Assembly (NCBI GenBank): GCA_938034415.1
Contig: CALHLE010000035.1
Location: forward strand, 1 to 43,467
Length of the DNA: 43,467 nucleotides
From: an uncultured Anaerolineae bacterium
GTDB lineage: Bacteria; Chloroflexota; Anaerolineae; J036; Brachytrichaceae
Direction: 5' to 3'
A model generated the notes under the pieces. The model searched no databases. It saw nothing but the letters and a program-made list of their open reading frames with translations, and was not told the DNA's origin. This document shows positions 9,663 through 17,463 of this stretch, one piece after another. Every line of letters begins with the position of its first letter. Positions within the stretch are counted from its first letter, which is position 1. Made by a program: the position numbers and the translations under genes.

Positions 9663-10735
9663 TTGAGGACGATCTGCGTCCAAGCCTCGATCCACTGCTC
9701 GCGGCCCTGATCAATCTGTTCGGGCGTCAGGACGAAGGCTTGCGCCGGCGGCTGGCCGAACTTCACGAACACCTCCGGCCACTTGGCCGCCTGCGCGACC
9801 GGATAGACGAACATCTGCAGCGGGATGTCCTCCTGGAAGCGCTTGCTCAGCATGAAGTCCACCCACTTCTCGGCCAGGTCGCGGTTCTTCGTGCCCTTCA
9901 GGATGCCGACGAACTCGATCTGCTCGAAGGCTGTGCCCTCCAGGTTGCCGGTGGGCGGCTCTTCCAGCTTGCCCTCGCTGAAGAAGACCTCGGCGGCCGG
10001 GCTGGTGGCGTAGGAGACGACGAGCGGGCGCGGCCCCTTGCCGCTGCTGCCGCTGAACTGGGAGTAGTAGGCATCGCTCCAGTCGGGGCTGACATACACA
10101 TCGTTGGCCCGCAGGTCGCGCCAAAACTGCTTCCAGTCGTATGCGCTGCCTTCGGGGAAGGCGGCGATCGTCGCCAGCAGGAAGGCCAGGCCAGGCGACG
10201 ACGTGGCCGGGTTCTGCACCACCAGCTTGCCCTTCCATTGCGGCTCGGTCAGCTCGCGCAGCGAAGCGGGCGGCGCCAATCCCTTCTCTTGCAAGTAGGC
10301 CTTGTCGTAGTTGATGATCACATGGCCGTAATCCACCGGCAGCATCCGATTCTGCGGGTCGAGCTTGAAGCGATCGGGGATGTCGGCCAGCGCCGGGGAG
10401 TTATACGGCTCGACGATGCCGGCGGCCAGCGCGCGGCCGAGGAAGGTGTTGTCCACGCCGTAGATCACATCCGCCAGCGGCGCATCCTTGCTCAGGATGG
10501 CCTTGTTCAACGTCGAACCGGCGTCGCCGGACTTGAGGATGACGACCTTGGCATTGTTGGCCTGCTCGAATTCGGCGATCACGTCTTCGCTTGCGCCGAA
10601 GCTATCGTGGGTCATGATCGTCAGCGTGCGCGGCGCAGCCGTCTGTGGCTGCGCTGTGGGTCGAGGCGGCGGCGCTTGCACGGCGCAGGCTGCCAGCAGC
10701 GTCGCCGTCGTCAGGGAAAAGATTAATCGTTTCAT
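9659..10735 (-). CDS. thiB: Thiamine ABC transporter substrate-binding lipoprotein (ThiB-like)
   Basis: A 358-residue periplasmic-type binding protein. It has a lipoprotein signal peptide with lipobox LLAAC (Cys about 17), then a Pro/Thr-rich linker and a mature domain starting RTLTIMTHDSFGASEDVIAEFEQANN, the usual N-terminal fold of ThiB/iron-type binding proteins. The family-typical GVDNTFLGRALAAGIVEPY and LPVDYGHVIINYDKAYL segments are present. AGGTGA 8 nt upstream, inside the last codons of thiN, serves as ribosome binding site. thiB follows thiN with a 7-bp gap and overlaps thiP by 4 nt. Confidence 0.88.
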   Translation of the reverse strand: MKRLIFSLTTATLLAACAVQAPPPRPTAQPQTAAPRTLTIMTHDSFGASEDVIAEFEQANNAKVVILKSGDAGSTLNKAILSKDAPLADVIYGVDNTFLGRALAAGIVEPYNSPALADIPDRFKLDPQNRMLPVDYGHVIINYDKAYLQEKGLAPPASLRELTEPQWKGKLVVQNPATSSPGLAFLLATIAAFPEGSAYDWKQFWRDLRANDVYVSPDWSDAYYSQFSGSSGKGPRPLVVSYATSPAAEVFFSEGKLEEPPTGNLEGTAFEQIEFVGILKGTKNRDLAEKWVDFMLSKRFQEDIPLQMFVYPVAQAAKWPEVFVKFGQPPAQAFVLTPEQIDQGREQWIEAWTQIVLK

Positions 10736-10742
10736 CTTCTTA

Positions 10743-11444
10743 TCACCTCATAGATTGGTTGATTCGGTCATCGGTTGTTGGGGCGTGATGGATGATCACG
10801 CACAGCAGCATCCCTTGTCGCAGGGAGACGGTCGCTTCCTCGCCGAGCAGGACGTTGCTCACGCCGCGGGCCGGGCCGACGAACAACGACTCATCGCGCA
10901 GTGGATATTCCAGCCCCGTGGTGCGGATGCCGTGAGCGTCGCCGCCGAAGGGCAGCAACGAGACGGTGTCGCCGGCGCTGCCGCGCAGGGTCAGCGTCGC
11001 CGGCCCGTCGCGCGCGTCTATCAGGAAGACGCGCTCACATCCGTGCGCCAGCGACACGTTCGCGCGTTTAAGCGCAGGCATGGCCAGCAGCAACATGTTG
11101 GCCAGCTCGTGGTCCACCCGTCCGCCGCGCGCGCCGAGGACGACGATCTCCGGCCGTTCCTCGTCGCGCAGGGCGCGGGCGGCGAACAGCAGTGCAAGCT
11201 CCAGGTCGGTTTCGTCCTTGCGCGTCGGGTGACGGTGCAATTGCGCGCCGCGCTGCGCCAGCTCGGCGAGCGCGTCCTCGTTGAGCGAATCGAAGTCGCC
11301 GATGACGTGCGCCGGCGTCAGCCCCAAGGCCAGCGCAGCGCGCGCACCGCCGTCGGCGAAGATGAGCGTGGCGCCTTCCTCCAGCCAGCGCGCTACTTCG
11401 TCTTGTCCCGGCGGATCGCCGTTGGCGATGATCACAATGCGCAT
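10743..11444 (-). CDS. thiN: Thiamine pyrophosphokinase
   Basis: A 233-residue enzyme that makes thiamine diphosphate from thiamine and ATP. Family motifs seen are IIANGDPP (N-terminal), LIFADGGARAALALGLTPAHVIGDFDSL with the catalytic acidic residues, HPTRKDETDLELAL, and GARGGRVDHELANMLLL. The start ATG at 11444 is the one that begins directly with the conserved strand MRIVIIANGD. A longer frame upstream runs through the riboswitch and is not coding. The start codon lies 4 nt after the U-run of a terminator hairpin and behind a TPP riboswitch, so expression should fall when TPP is plentiful. It heads the thiN-thiB-thiP operon, linking salvage uptake to activation of thiamine. Confidence 0.92.
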   Translation of the reverse strand: MRIVIIANGDPPGQDEVARWLEEGATLIFADGGARAALALGLTPAHVIGDFDSLNEDALAELAQRGAQLHRHPTRKDETDLELALLFAARALRDEERPEIVVLGARGGRVDHELANMLLLAMPALKRANVSLAHGCERVFLIDARDGPATLTLRGSAGDTVSLLPFGGDAHGIRTTGLEYPLRDESLFVGPARGVSNVLLGEEATVSLRQGMLLCVIIHHAPTTDDRINQSMR

Positions 11445-11448
11445 CGGT

Positions 11449-11484
11449 AAAAAACAAATCCCCACTGGGAACGCCAGTGGGGAT
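11449..11484 (-). terminator. Intrinsic terminator of the TPP riboswitch
   Basis: A perfect 11-bp stem (ATCCCCACTGG with CCAGTGGGGAT, 5-nt loop) is followed on the minus strand by ATTTGTTTTTT. It lies between the riboswitch and the thiN start codon, with 4 nt from U-run to ATG. This is the layout of a transcription-terminating expression platform. The stem also contains the only G-rich candidate for a thiN ribosome binding site, so translational masking is possible too. Confidence 0.85.
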
Positions 11485-11504
11485 GCTGTGATAGCCGATG
11501 ATGC

Positions 11505-11596
11505 TTCGCGTTTCCCTCCGCTGGCATGACCCAGATCAGGTTCAAGGGTCGGCGCCGGATTGGGCGCCCTCTCAGCCCGCGTCCGCGGACTCCCCA
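11505..11596 (-). promoter_or_regulatory. TPP riboswitch (THI element)
   Basis: The minus strand carries the hallmark TPP aptamer elements in order: the 5' strand of P1, GGCTGAGAGGG (P2/J2-3 with the CUGAGA motif), a variable P3 arm, GACCCTTGAACCTGATCTGG (P4-P5 with the pyrophosphate-binding bulge), GTCATGCCAGCG and a closing GGAGGGAA. It precedes thiN, thiB and thiP. By family knowledge, TPP binding switches off downstream expression. Confidence 0.95.
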
Positions 11597-11620
11597 TTCG
11601 CGTAATTGAATTGTACGAGA

Positions 11621-11626
11621 ATTATA
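11621..11626 (-). promoter_or_regulatory. -10 box of the riboswitch transcript
   Basis: A consensus TATAAT on the minus strand, 24 bp upstream of the first riboswitch stem. A start site about 7 nt on gives a short 5' end before P1. No good -35 hexamer is visible at 16-18 bp. Confidence 0.6.
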
Positions 11627-11670
11627 CCGTAACGACCTAGGCTGTGTTTCTCCGAAGGGGCAGGCCAGTC

Positions 11671-11703
11671 GGGATAGGCGAAGGCGACGCCTTCGCCTAT
11701 CCC
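11671..11703. repeat. Dispersed palindrome, copy 2 (GGCGAAGG core)
   Basis: An inverted repeat with arms of at least 14 bp (GGGATAGGCGAAGG with CCTTCGCCTATCCC; the pairing extends to 16 bp around one base). It lies between the riboswitch promoter and the DoxX-like gene. The core matches the copies at 7885 and 37341. Confidence 0.85.
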
Positions 11704-11830
11704 CTGGCGCGATTTCCAGTTGATGCGTCAACCTGGGTGAGGAAGGTCAGGTCAGACCCGCGCGGAATGACCGTGACATTTGAACGCAAACGTGAGACGA
11801 TTTTCCCAACGTCCTCGAGGTGACAAAGAC

Positions 11831-12337
11831 ATGGCAACAGACAAACCGATCACGCTGCTGCGACAGAATTTCGATCAGATTGACCGGCACATCACGCGCT
11901 GGATGGCCCGGCACGGCATCAACTTGCTGCGCATTGGCCTCGGCGTGGTGTTCCTCTGGTTTGGCGCGATCAAGTTGATCCCTGGCCTCAGCCCGGCGCA
12001 AGAGCTGGCCGCGCGCACGATCAGCGCGCTCACTTTTGGGCTGGTGCCGCCGGCGGTGAGCGTGCCGGCGCTGGCCATCTGGGAGTGCTTGATCGGCCTG
12101 GGGATGATCAGCGGCAAGTTTATGCGCGTCACCATCCTGCTTTTGTTGGCGCAGATGCTGGGCACGCTCACCCCGCTGGCGATCTTCCCCGGCGAAACGT
12201 GGACGGCCTTCCCGATTGCGCCGACGCTGGAGGGCCAATACATCATCAAGAACATTGTGCTGGTCAGCGCGGCGCTGGTGATCGGCGCAACGGTGCGCGG
12301 CGGCTATGTGCTGGCCGAGCCAGGCGACTGTCGGTAG
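11831..12337 (+). CDS. DoxX-like small integral membrane protein
   Basis: A 168-residue protein with four hydrophobic helices. The opening GINLLRIGLGVVFLWFGAIKLIPG and the helix ALAIWECLIGLGMISGKFMRV look like the DoxX/DUF417 superfamily, whose members are quinone-associated or otherwise poorly defined membrane proteins. The start was placed at ATG 11831, because GAGGTG lies 8 nt upstream. The frame extends to 11780 without a better signal. It stands alone and converges with the epimerase-like gene 83 bp downstream. Function is unassigned. Confidence 0.7.
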   Translation: MATDKPITLLRQNFDQIDRHITRWMARHGINLLRIGLGVVFLWFGAIKLIPGLSPAQELAARTISALTFGLVPPAVSVPALAIWECLIGLGMISGKFMRVTILLLLAQMLGTLTPLAIFPGETWTAFPIAPTLEGQYIIKNIVLVSAALVIGATVRGGYVLAEPGDCR

Positions 12338-12420
12338 CGCCTTGCGCAGGCCCGCCACGCTATCGAACGCGCGCGAAGCCCGTGCAGCCGACGCGAACGG
12401 CGCGCCGAGGGCAAGCCGCG

Positions 12421-13347
12421 TCACCCGCGCCTAGCAAAGGTCATGCGCAGGCCCTCGCGCAGCCCGATAGGTTGGAAGCCGAACGCCTCGGCGCAGCCTG
12501 CGCCGTCGCGACACGACTGATCGAACTGCGTGGCGAAGATCACCGCGTCGCGCGAAAGCAGCGGCGTGGGCAGGCGTTCGCCGATCCAGCCGGCGAGCAA
12601 GAGCAAGGGCTGCGGAATATGCAACGGTATTTTGCGACGCCCCGCGGAACTGCTTTGCGCCACGGCCAGCAATAGCTCCTTCCAGGTCACCTCGTCCGGC
12701 CCGCACACGTTGACCACGCCGCCGACCGTGGGACATTCGATGGCACGCGCAATCGCCCGCGCCACGTCGTCCACATGCACAGGCGCGCAGCGCGCAGCGC
12801 CGGCGCCGGGGATGGGCGCGAACGGCGCCCACTGCGCGGCGCGCGCCAGCCGAGAGAAGTATTTGTCATCCTCAGCATAGACCACGTTCGCGCGCAGCGC
12901 GACGGACGGGATGCCGCTCTCGAAGATGGCCCGCTCGGCGGCCCGCTTAGCCCGTATGCCGGGATGAGGCGGGTTAGGATTGCCGAGGGCGACGCCGCTG
13001 ATGTAAACCAGGCGGCGCACGCCGGCCTGCCGCGCAGCAGCCACGCAGTGCTCCGTGCCGGCTCGATCCACGGCGTCGAACGTCTCGTTGCGCCTGGGAT
13101 TCTCGACCGGGAAGTTCTGGAACTGATGGGAAAGCACCGCCGCGTCGCATCCCGCAAACGCCGGCACCAGCGAGGCGGGGACGCGCACGTCGCCCTGCAC
13201 ATAGTCAACGGGCAGCCCCCGCAGCAAGGGCACATCTGGCCGGGCGCGGCGCGAAAGGATGCGCACGGTGTGGCCTTGCGCGCACAGCAGTTTGGCCGCG
13301 TGGCGGCCGATCAGTCCGGTGCCGCCGGTGATGAGGATCGTTGCCAT
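12421..13347 (-). CDS. NAD(P)-binding epimerase-like protein (atypical SDR, NDUFA9-like)
   Basis: A 308-residue protein with an N-terminal Rossmann motif TILITGGTGLIGRHAAKLL (GxxGxxG) and the extended or atypical SDR layout: GDVRVPASLVPAFAGCDAAV, then VRRLVYISGVALGN. The catalytic YxxxK is not evident; RAKRAAERAI occupies that region, so it may bind a nucleotide without classical dehydrogenase activity. Family relatives are the NDUFA9/YwnB-like NmrA-type proteins. It is the last gene of a minus-strand run, 12 nt after the metallopeptidase stop. Substrate unknown. Confidence 0.8.
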   Translation of the reverse strand: MATILITGGTGLIGRHAAKLLCAQGHTVRILSRRARPDVPLLRGLPVDYVQGDVRVPASLVPAFAGCDAAVLSHQFQNFPVENPRRNETFDAVDRAGTEHCVAAARQAGVRRLVYISGVALGNPNPPHPGIRAKRAAERAIFESGIPSVALRANVVYAEDDKYFSRLARAAQWAPFAPIPGAGAARCAPVHVDDVARAIARAIECPTVGGVVNVCGPDEVTWKELLLAVAQSSSAGRRKIPLHIPQPLLLLAGWIGERLPTPLLSRDAVIFATQFDQSCRDGAGCAEAFGFQPIGLREGLRMTFARRG

Positions 13348-13359
13348 AGGTATCGGCGT

Positions 13360-14427
13360 TCAAGTGAGATATTGCCCGGTATTCTTGTAGCGGGTGCACA
13401 AGGCGGCGACATAGGTTGTCAGCTCGACTAGCTTCTTCTCCTCCTGCGCCCTCTCGACCCATAGGTTGAGCGCCTTGGCGCGCGTGATCAACTTGTCGAG
13501 CAGGTCAAAGACCACCGTCGAATCTACGCCGACCCAGTAAGCGGTGCGTGAGATTAGTAGTTGCTTGTGCGCCTTGATGAAGGCCTCGGCGCGCATGAAC
13601 CGGCTGAACAACTCGCGACGTGTGCAGCGCTGCGGTTGCTGGCGAAACATCTCTTTCAGGTCGGGGTCCACATAGCCGGTTGCCTTGTGGTAGTAGCGGT
13701 TAGGTTTGGCCTTCATGAATTGGGCCACGGTCAGCTTAACCTCTGTGTAGGGTTCGATCATCCAGCCCTCGTCCACCTCGACCAGCGGCGGACAGGCGCC
13801 TAGCTCCTTGACCACGCGGTCGGCAAAGCGCAGTTTCTTTAACGCCGTCGGGTAATGGCGGTACACCCGCTGCCAATTCGAGCGCGGCGTGAGCCACACG
13901 GTGAACGTCTCGGCGAAGTCCTCGTCCGGGTGCTTTTGCGCGTAGTAGTCGCCGTTGGGGTTGACGTAGCTGCGGCTCCACGGATTGTAGCGATACTCAT
14001 CCTTCTCCGGATAGGTGTTGAAGAAGTGACCGCGCACGTCGAACAACTCGCGGAAGTCCCGGCGCCGGTAGAGCTTGTAGGCATAGCAGAAGGCGTGTCC
14101 ACACTCGTGGCGCAACAGGTCGAAGATGTCGGCGTCGCTATAGCGCCAGCCGCGAAACTCCTCGTTTAAGTCCTTGAGCAGCGGATGAAAGTCGTAAAAG
14201 CCCAGCGAGATGATCGGCTGGCCGGCGATGCAACCATAGCCGGTCGAGATGTAGAAGACCGGCTCGAGCTTGCGGATGCCGGCGCGCCGCAGCTCCTCCT
14301 TTACTACCGGGATAGCCTGAGCGAAGATCGTGCCCTCGAACTTCAAGTCGAGCTGGTGGATCGGCGTGTTGAGCAGCTCCAGCTTAAGCGTATCGGTCTG
14401 AAACAGCAGCTCGCGCGTGCGTCGCAT
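13360..14427 (-). CDS. Putative zinc-binding metallopeptidase
   Basis: A 355-residue protein with a zinc-peptidase motif LLRHECGHAF (HExxH, about residue 113-117) and a downstream acidic DEDFAETFTVWL that could supply the third ligand. A conserved-looking PVFYISTGYGCIAGQPIISLGF precedes it. It resembles the bacterial 'putative zinc-binding metallopeptidase' group of unknown substrate. No signal peptide is visible, so it is probably cytosolic. The start was placed at the second of two adjacent ATGs (14427), 8 nt from GGAAGGGG. The ATG at 14433 is only 2 nt from it. The frame continues upstream into the Lgt-like gene but is not coding there. It is third in the methyltransferase/Lgt/peptidase/epimerase run. 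Confidence 0.78.
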   Translation of the reverse strand: MRRTRELLFQTDTLKLELLNTPIHQLDLKFEGTIFAQAIPVVKEELRRAGIRKLEPVFYISTGYGCIAGQPIISLGFYDFHPLLKDLNEEFRGWRYSDADIFDLLRHECGHAFCYAYKLYRRRDFRELFDVRGHFFNTYPEKDEYRYNPWSRSYVNPNGDYYAQKHPDEDFAETFTVWLTPRSNWQRVYRHYPTALKKLRFADRVVKELGACPPLVEVDEGWMIEPYTEVKLTVAQFMKAKPNRYYHKATGYVDPDLKEMFRQQPQRCTRRELFSRFMRAEAFIKAHKQLLISRTAYWVGVDSTVVFDLLDKLITRAKALNLWVERAQEEKKLVELTTYVAALCTRYKNTGQYLT

Positions 14428-14528
14428 GGCCATATCCCCTTCCGAGATAGCCGTGATTCGGACGGCCGCGAAATAGGGCAAAAGCGCAACCGCATTGTCG
14501 GGATGCAGCGGAAGGAGTGTACACGAAC

Positions 14529-15326
14529 TCAGCAGAACGCAACCGGTGGCTCGCGTGTACGAGTTATGGTTAGCGGCAGAACTGCGACGACAGATGCCAA
14601 CAGCCATAAGTCCAACCACTGGTAGATGCGCAGGCCGGCCAACATCGGCGCCGGGTCGCCGCGCAAGAACTGGATCAGGAAGTCGCCGGCAGCAAAGCAC
14701 AGGATGGCGAAGCCGAAGGCGGGCAAGACCGACGGGCGGCCTCTGCCGTTCGCCCGTAGTCCCGTCCAAATGGCCCAGCTCACGCCCGTTGCGGCCAGCC
14801 AGGACGCCATGAATGCCTGCGTCGGCCAGCGCGGGTTGGCGATTGAATAGGCGTCCGGCCAGTCGGCGCGCAGCAGCCACGCCAACGAGTGCTCCCCATC
14901 CGTCTGCCAAAACACCTCGCGGCCGTAGGCGCAGCCGTTCGGAATGCAACCGATGGACGCGGCGATGCCGACGAGCGAAAGCGCGGGCGGAAGCCACTGC
15001 CGGACAAGCGCCGGAGGCGCGAAGCGCGCAGCGCGCAGCACCAGGAGCAGCCCGATTGCGCCGCCCCAGACCGCCCCATGTTCCGACAAGCCGGCCAACG
15101 AGAACATCTCGTTTGCGCGTTCGCGGAAGTACTCCCAGTGCAACGCAACGTAGCCGGCGCGGCCAAAGGTCACGGTGCAGAGGGTTACAACAAGTATGCC
15201 GACGACGACGCGCCCATCGCGCGTTTGGCGCAAGGCCCAGGCGGAGGCCGCCAAAGTGGCCGCCGCGATGAGCGCGGTGTAGAGGTTGAGCGCAAACGGG
15301 CCAACCGAGATGAACTGCGGAGGCAT
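14529..15326 (-). CDS. Prolipoprotein diacylglyceryl transferase-like membrane protein
   Basis: A 265-residue polytopic protein with about seven hydrophobic helices. Lgt-family features are the N-terminal GPFALNLYTALIAAATL helix, GRAGYVALHWEYF, EHGAVWGGAIGLLL (the His-Gly loop) and a C-terminal FLRGD with basic residues. In place of the classic GRxGNFxNxE signature it has ASIGCIPNGCAYGREV, as in divergent Lgt-like proteins with GCxxxGCxYG. Whether it lipidates prolipoproteins is therefore uncertain; a canonical lgt may exist elsewhere. It lies 12 bp after the methyltransferase stop and about 100 bp before the metallopeptidase. Confidence 0.72.
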   Translation of the reverse strand: MPPQFISVGPFALNLYTALIAAATLAASAWALRQTRDGRVVVGILVVTLCTVTFGRAGYVALHWEYFRERANEMFSLAGLSEHGAVWGGAIGLLLVLRAARFAPPALVRQWLPPALSLVGIAASIGCIPNGCAYGREVFWQTDGEHSLAWLLRADWPDAYSIANPRWPTQAFMASWLAATGVSWAIWTGLRANGRGRPSVLPAFGFAILCFAAGDFLIQFLRGDPAPMLAGLRIYQWLDLWLLASVVAVLPLTITRTREPPVAFC

Positions 15327-15338
15327 ACGCGGTGTGCG

Positions 15339-16049
15339 CTACGTCTTAGCGAAATCCCCGACGATGTGCACGGCGCGCTCGTCGGCGATGAATCGCTCGA
15401 CGAGCGCGCTCAAGCGGAACGCCACCTCGCCAAAGGCGAGATACGTGGGATCGTGAATCGTCTCCAACGCGCAGATGCGGAAGCCGACATCGTCGGCCAA
15501 CGCGCGCAGCGCACGCAGCGTGTTCGCTCGATAGGTCACAGGAAAGGTATCCCCCTGGGCGCGCCCATAGAGCATGTGCACGAGCGGCGCCTGCGCCAGC
15601 TTGGGCACCAGCCGGTTGAGCCAGATGACGTAGTTGGCCGCGTTGGGCGTCAGGAAGACAAAATGGCCGGCCGGCTTAAGCACCCGACTCACCTCGGCGA
15701 ACAAGCGGTCCGGCCGGGTGACATGCTCGATCACCCACGAGCACACCACCAGATCAAACGCTGCTGCCCGAAAGGGGATCGCGTCCACGTCGCTCATAAC
15801 GCGATGCATGGCGCGCACACGGTTGCAGAGCAGCGAGGGCCGATGGCGGTCTACACCGGCCAGCATCTTCACCTGCGCGCCCAGCAGCTCCATCACGCCG
15901 CCTGCGCCGCAGCCCAGGTCAAGCACAACTGCGTCGCCGGTCGCATACCGACGGACGCGCGACTCATAGACCTCTCCACTCGTGCGCCAGCCGGGGCGCA
16001 TAGCGCGGTAGCGTTCACGGTAACGGTTTTGCTTGTCCAGCGAAAGCAC
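15339..16049 (-). CDS. Class I SAM-dependent methyltransferase
   Basis: A 236-residue protein with methyltransferase motif I VVLDLGCGAGGVMELL (about residues 40-56), motif post-I LAGVDRHRPSL, motif II PFRAAAFDLVVCSWVIEHV and motif III RVLKPAGHFVFLTPN. This is the Methyltransf_11 arrangement. The C-terminal part, NAANYVIWLNRLVPK and following, resembles methyltransferases acting on lipids or sugars, but the substrate cannot be read from sequence. The start is a GTG at 16049 with AAGGT directly upstream, which is too close to be an ideal ribosome binding site. It is the first gene of a four-gene minus-strand run. Confidence 0.85.
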   Translation of the reverse strand: MLSLDKQNRYRERYRAMRPGWRTSGEVYESRVRRYATGDAVVLDLGCGAGGVMELLGAQVKMLAGVDRHRPSLLCNRVRAMHRVMSDVDAIPFRAAAFDLVVCSWVIEHVTRPDRLFAEVSRVLKPAGHFVFLTPNAANYVIWLNRLVPKLAQAPLVHMLYGRAQGDTFPVTYRANTLRALRALADDVGFRICALETIHDPTYLAFGEVAFRLSALVERFIADERAVHIVGDFAKT

Positions 16050-16489
16050 ACCTTCAGCCTAACGCATTGTCTGTGCTAAAAGCAATATTTGCGACGAGGT
16101 CGCCCTCTACCTTTCGCGCGCGATGGCCCGGCGCACCGTCCCATATCAACGCCGCAGTCCCCCTCGACCGCCATCCCTGTGCCACTTGCGCTGCCGATCC
16201 CTGCTTCAGGTCGGTCATCCACTGCCAGTCCAATCGCCCCGCTGTCCCATTCACCACCAGGCGCAGATACGCCCATCGGTCGCATCGCTCCGCGCGCCGG
16301 CGAATCTTCATCCCACACGGTAGGGCATTTGTGCGTCTTCCTGCCAATTTATCTGCAAACGAAGGCCTTGCATATTCAACATCCTCGGCCAGAGTTTACG
16401 CCAAGGCTCTTAGGGTAACCGATGGCAAAGGTAAGTGCCCTGGCGGCGCGCCTGGCCGATGTTAGCGTGGCGTTAAGATGAATCGCGCG
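16050..16489. other. Gene-free stretch with repeat copy A
   Basis: About 440 bp without a convincing gene. Short frames on both strands lack ribosome binding sites and family motifs. The only structure I can support is repeat copy A at 16119-16194. Confidence 0.5.
16119..16194. repeat. Intergenic repeat, copy A
   Basis: About 75 bp similar to 17730-17799. The last 33 bp (from CCTCGACCGCCATCCCTG to CTTGCGCTGC) differ at one position only, and the first part aligns with several mismatches and a small gap. Both copies have the same orientation and bracket the scrambled patch between the methyltransferase and the Nudix gene. Confidence 0.75.
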
Positions 16490-16619
16490 CTACACGCCTA
16501 GCAGAAGATTCAGAGGCAGGTATAGGCGATACGGATTGACTGTCACGTTAGCCGGAGGCCGGGTTGGCCAGTGTGCCGGTCGCCGCAGGGGCGACGTAGA
16601 ACGCGCTGGTGGTTGCGCT
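16490..16619 (-). pseudogene. Decayed C-terminus of a secreted surface protein (fragment 2)
   Basis: Starting right after the stop of the coiled-coil gene, the minus strand reads ATTSAFYVAPAATGTLANPASG to a stop. After a frame change it reads ANVTVNPYRLYLPLNLLLGV to a TAG at 16490. GTLANPASG followed by VTVNPYRLYLPL is the kind of ending seen in Chloroflexota secreted proteins with DUF11/CARDB-like domains. The change of frame and the missing middle show decay. No start codon or ribosome binding site belongs to it. Confidence 0.6.
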
Positions 16620-17399
16620 CTATACTTCGAGTTCACCGCCGGGCAAAACGATCTCTCCTTGGCTGCTCAATAGCCCCACGCCGAACTTCTCCGCGGCCTT
16701 GCGCGCGCTCAGGTCTGCCCGCATCCCATAGACATAGACCAGAAACGGCCCTTCGACCCCAGCCCGGCGCAGCGCAGCGCGAAATCCTTCCGATCGCATT
16801 CGGTTAGCCCAGGCTTCCACGGCTTGCCAGCCCAGACGTGTCTTGGCTTCCATCACAGCCCACAGGCGGCGCCCCTGAGGGTCTTCCACGTGATGGGCCA
16901 CATCCACGTCTCCGTTCAGGCGCAGATACAGGGCTTCGGCCAGGATGCGGTAACCTTTCTCTTCCAGCACGACGCGCAGCACAGCAGCGGCTTCTTCTTC
17001 GACGGTCACTCCAATCAAGTTCTGCAGGCGGGTAACCTGCTCGCTTGTGCGCTGCTGGGCGGCGGCCAGCTCTTCCAGGCGCTGCTCGGTGCGCTGCTGG
17101 GCGGCGGACAAGTCGGCCAGCGCCTTCTCGACTTGGCGAAAACGCTCTTCGGTGCTACGGACGAACTGATCCACAGTGGTGGCCAGCTCTTCCAGGCGCT
17201 GCTCGGTGCGCTGCTGGGCGGCAGCCAGCTCCTCCAGGCGCTGCTCGGTGCGCTGCTGGGCAGCAGCCAGCTCCTCCACTGTTTTGGGCAGCCGGAGAAT
17301 ATCGTCCGTCAGCACCAGGCGGCGTATTTCGGCGCGCCAGCCTGGCTGCTGTTCCAGCAACTCAACAAGATCGTGGAAGTCAGAGATGGTGAACGGCAT
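16620..17399 (-). CDS. Coiled-coil protein with PD-(D/E)XK nuclease-like C-terminal domain
   Basis: A 259-residue protein. Residues about 40-130 are a coiled coil built from near-identical 14-residue units LEELAAAQQRTEQR (four good copies, plus degenerate ones around VDQFVRSTEERFRQVEKAL). The C-terminal 120 residues contain GVTVEEEAAAVLR, RLNGDVDVAHHV and LWAVMEAKTRL, an acid followed by ExK, as in the restriction-endonuclease-like fold. This is the layout of the DUF3782-type proteins common in Chloroflexota and Cyanobacteria. Function is unknown; a DNA-acting role is conjecture. The start ATG 17399 has AAGG 5 nt upstream, and TATAAT lies at 17419-17424. It is wedged between two decayed surface-protein ends, suggesting recent insertion. 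Confidence 0.75.
   Translation of the reverse strand: MPFTISDFHDLVELLEQQPGWRAEIRRLVLTDDILRLPKTVEELAAAQQRTEQRLEELAAAQQRTEQRLEELATTVDQFVRSTEERFRQVEKALADLSAAQQRTEQRLEELAAAQQRTSEQVTRLQNLIGVTVEEEAAAVLRVVLEEKGYRILAEALYLRLNGDVDVAHHVEDPQGRRLWAVMEAKTRLGWQAVEAWANRMRSEGFRAALRRAGVEGPFLVYVYGMRADLSARKAAEKFGVGLLSSQGEIVLPGGELEV
17050..17108. repeat. Tandem-repeat block in the coiled-coil gene (copy pair 1)
   Basis: Near-identical 42-bp units encoding the LEELAAAQQRTEQR module. This block is separated from a second one (17182-17278) by the degenerate coil segment. Confidence 0.75.
17182..17278. repeat. Tandem-repeat block in the coiled-coil gene (copy pair 2)
   Basis: Two further 42-bp units plus a partial third, almost identical to each other and to the block at 17050-17108. 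The unit GGCGCTGCTCGGTGCGCTGC recurs. Near identity at the DNA level implies recent expansion or gene conversion. Confidence 0.8.
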
Positions 17400-17463
17400 T
17401 TGCCTTAAACCTATGACGATTATAACGGCAAGGTCGGCGTTCGTTCCGGCGGCAAGGTCGGCG

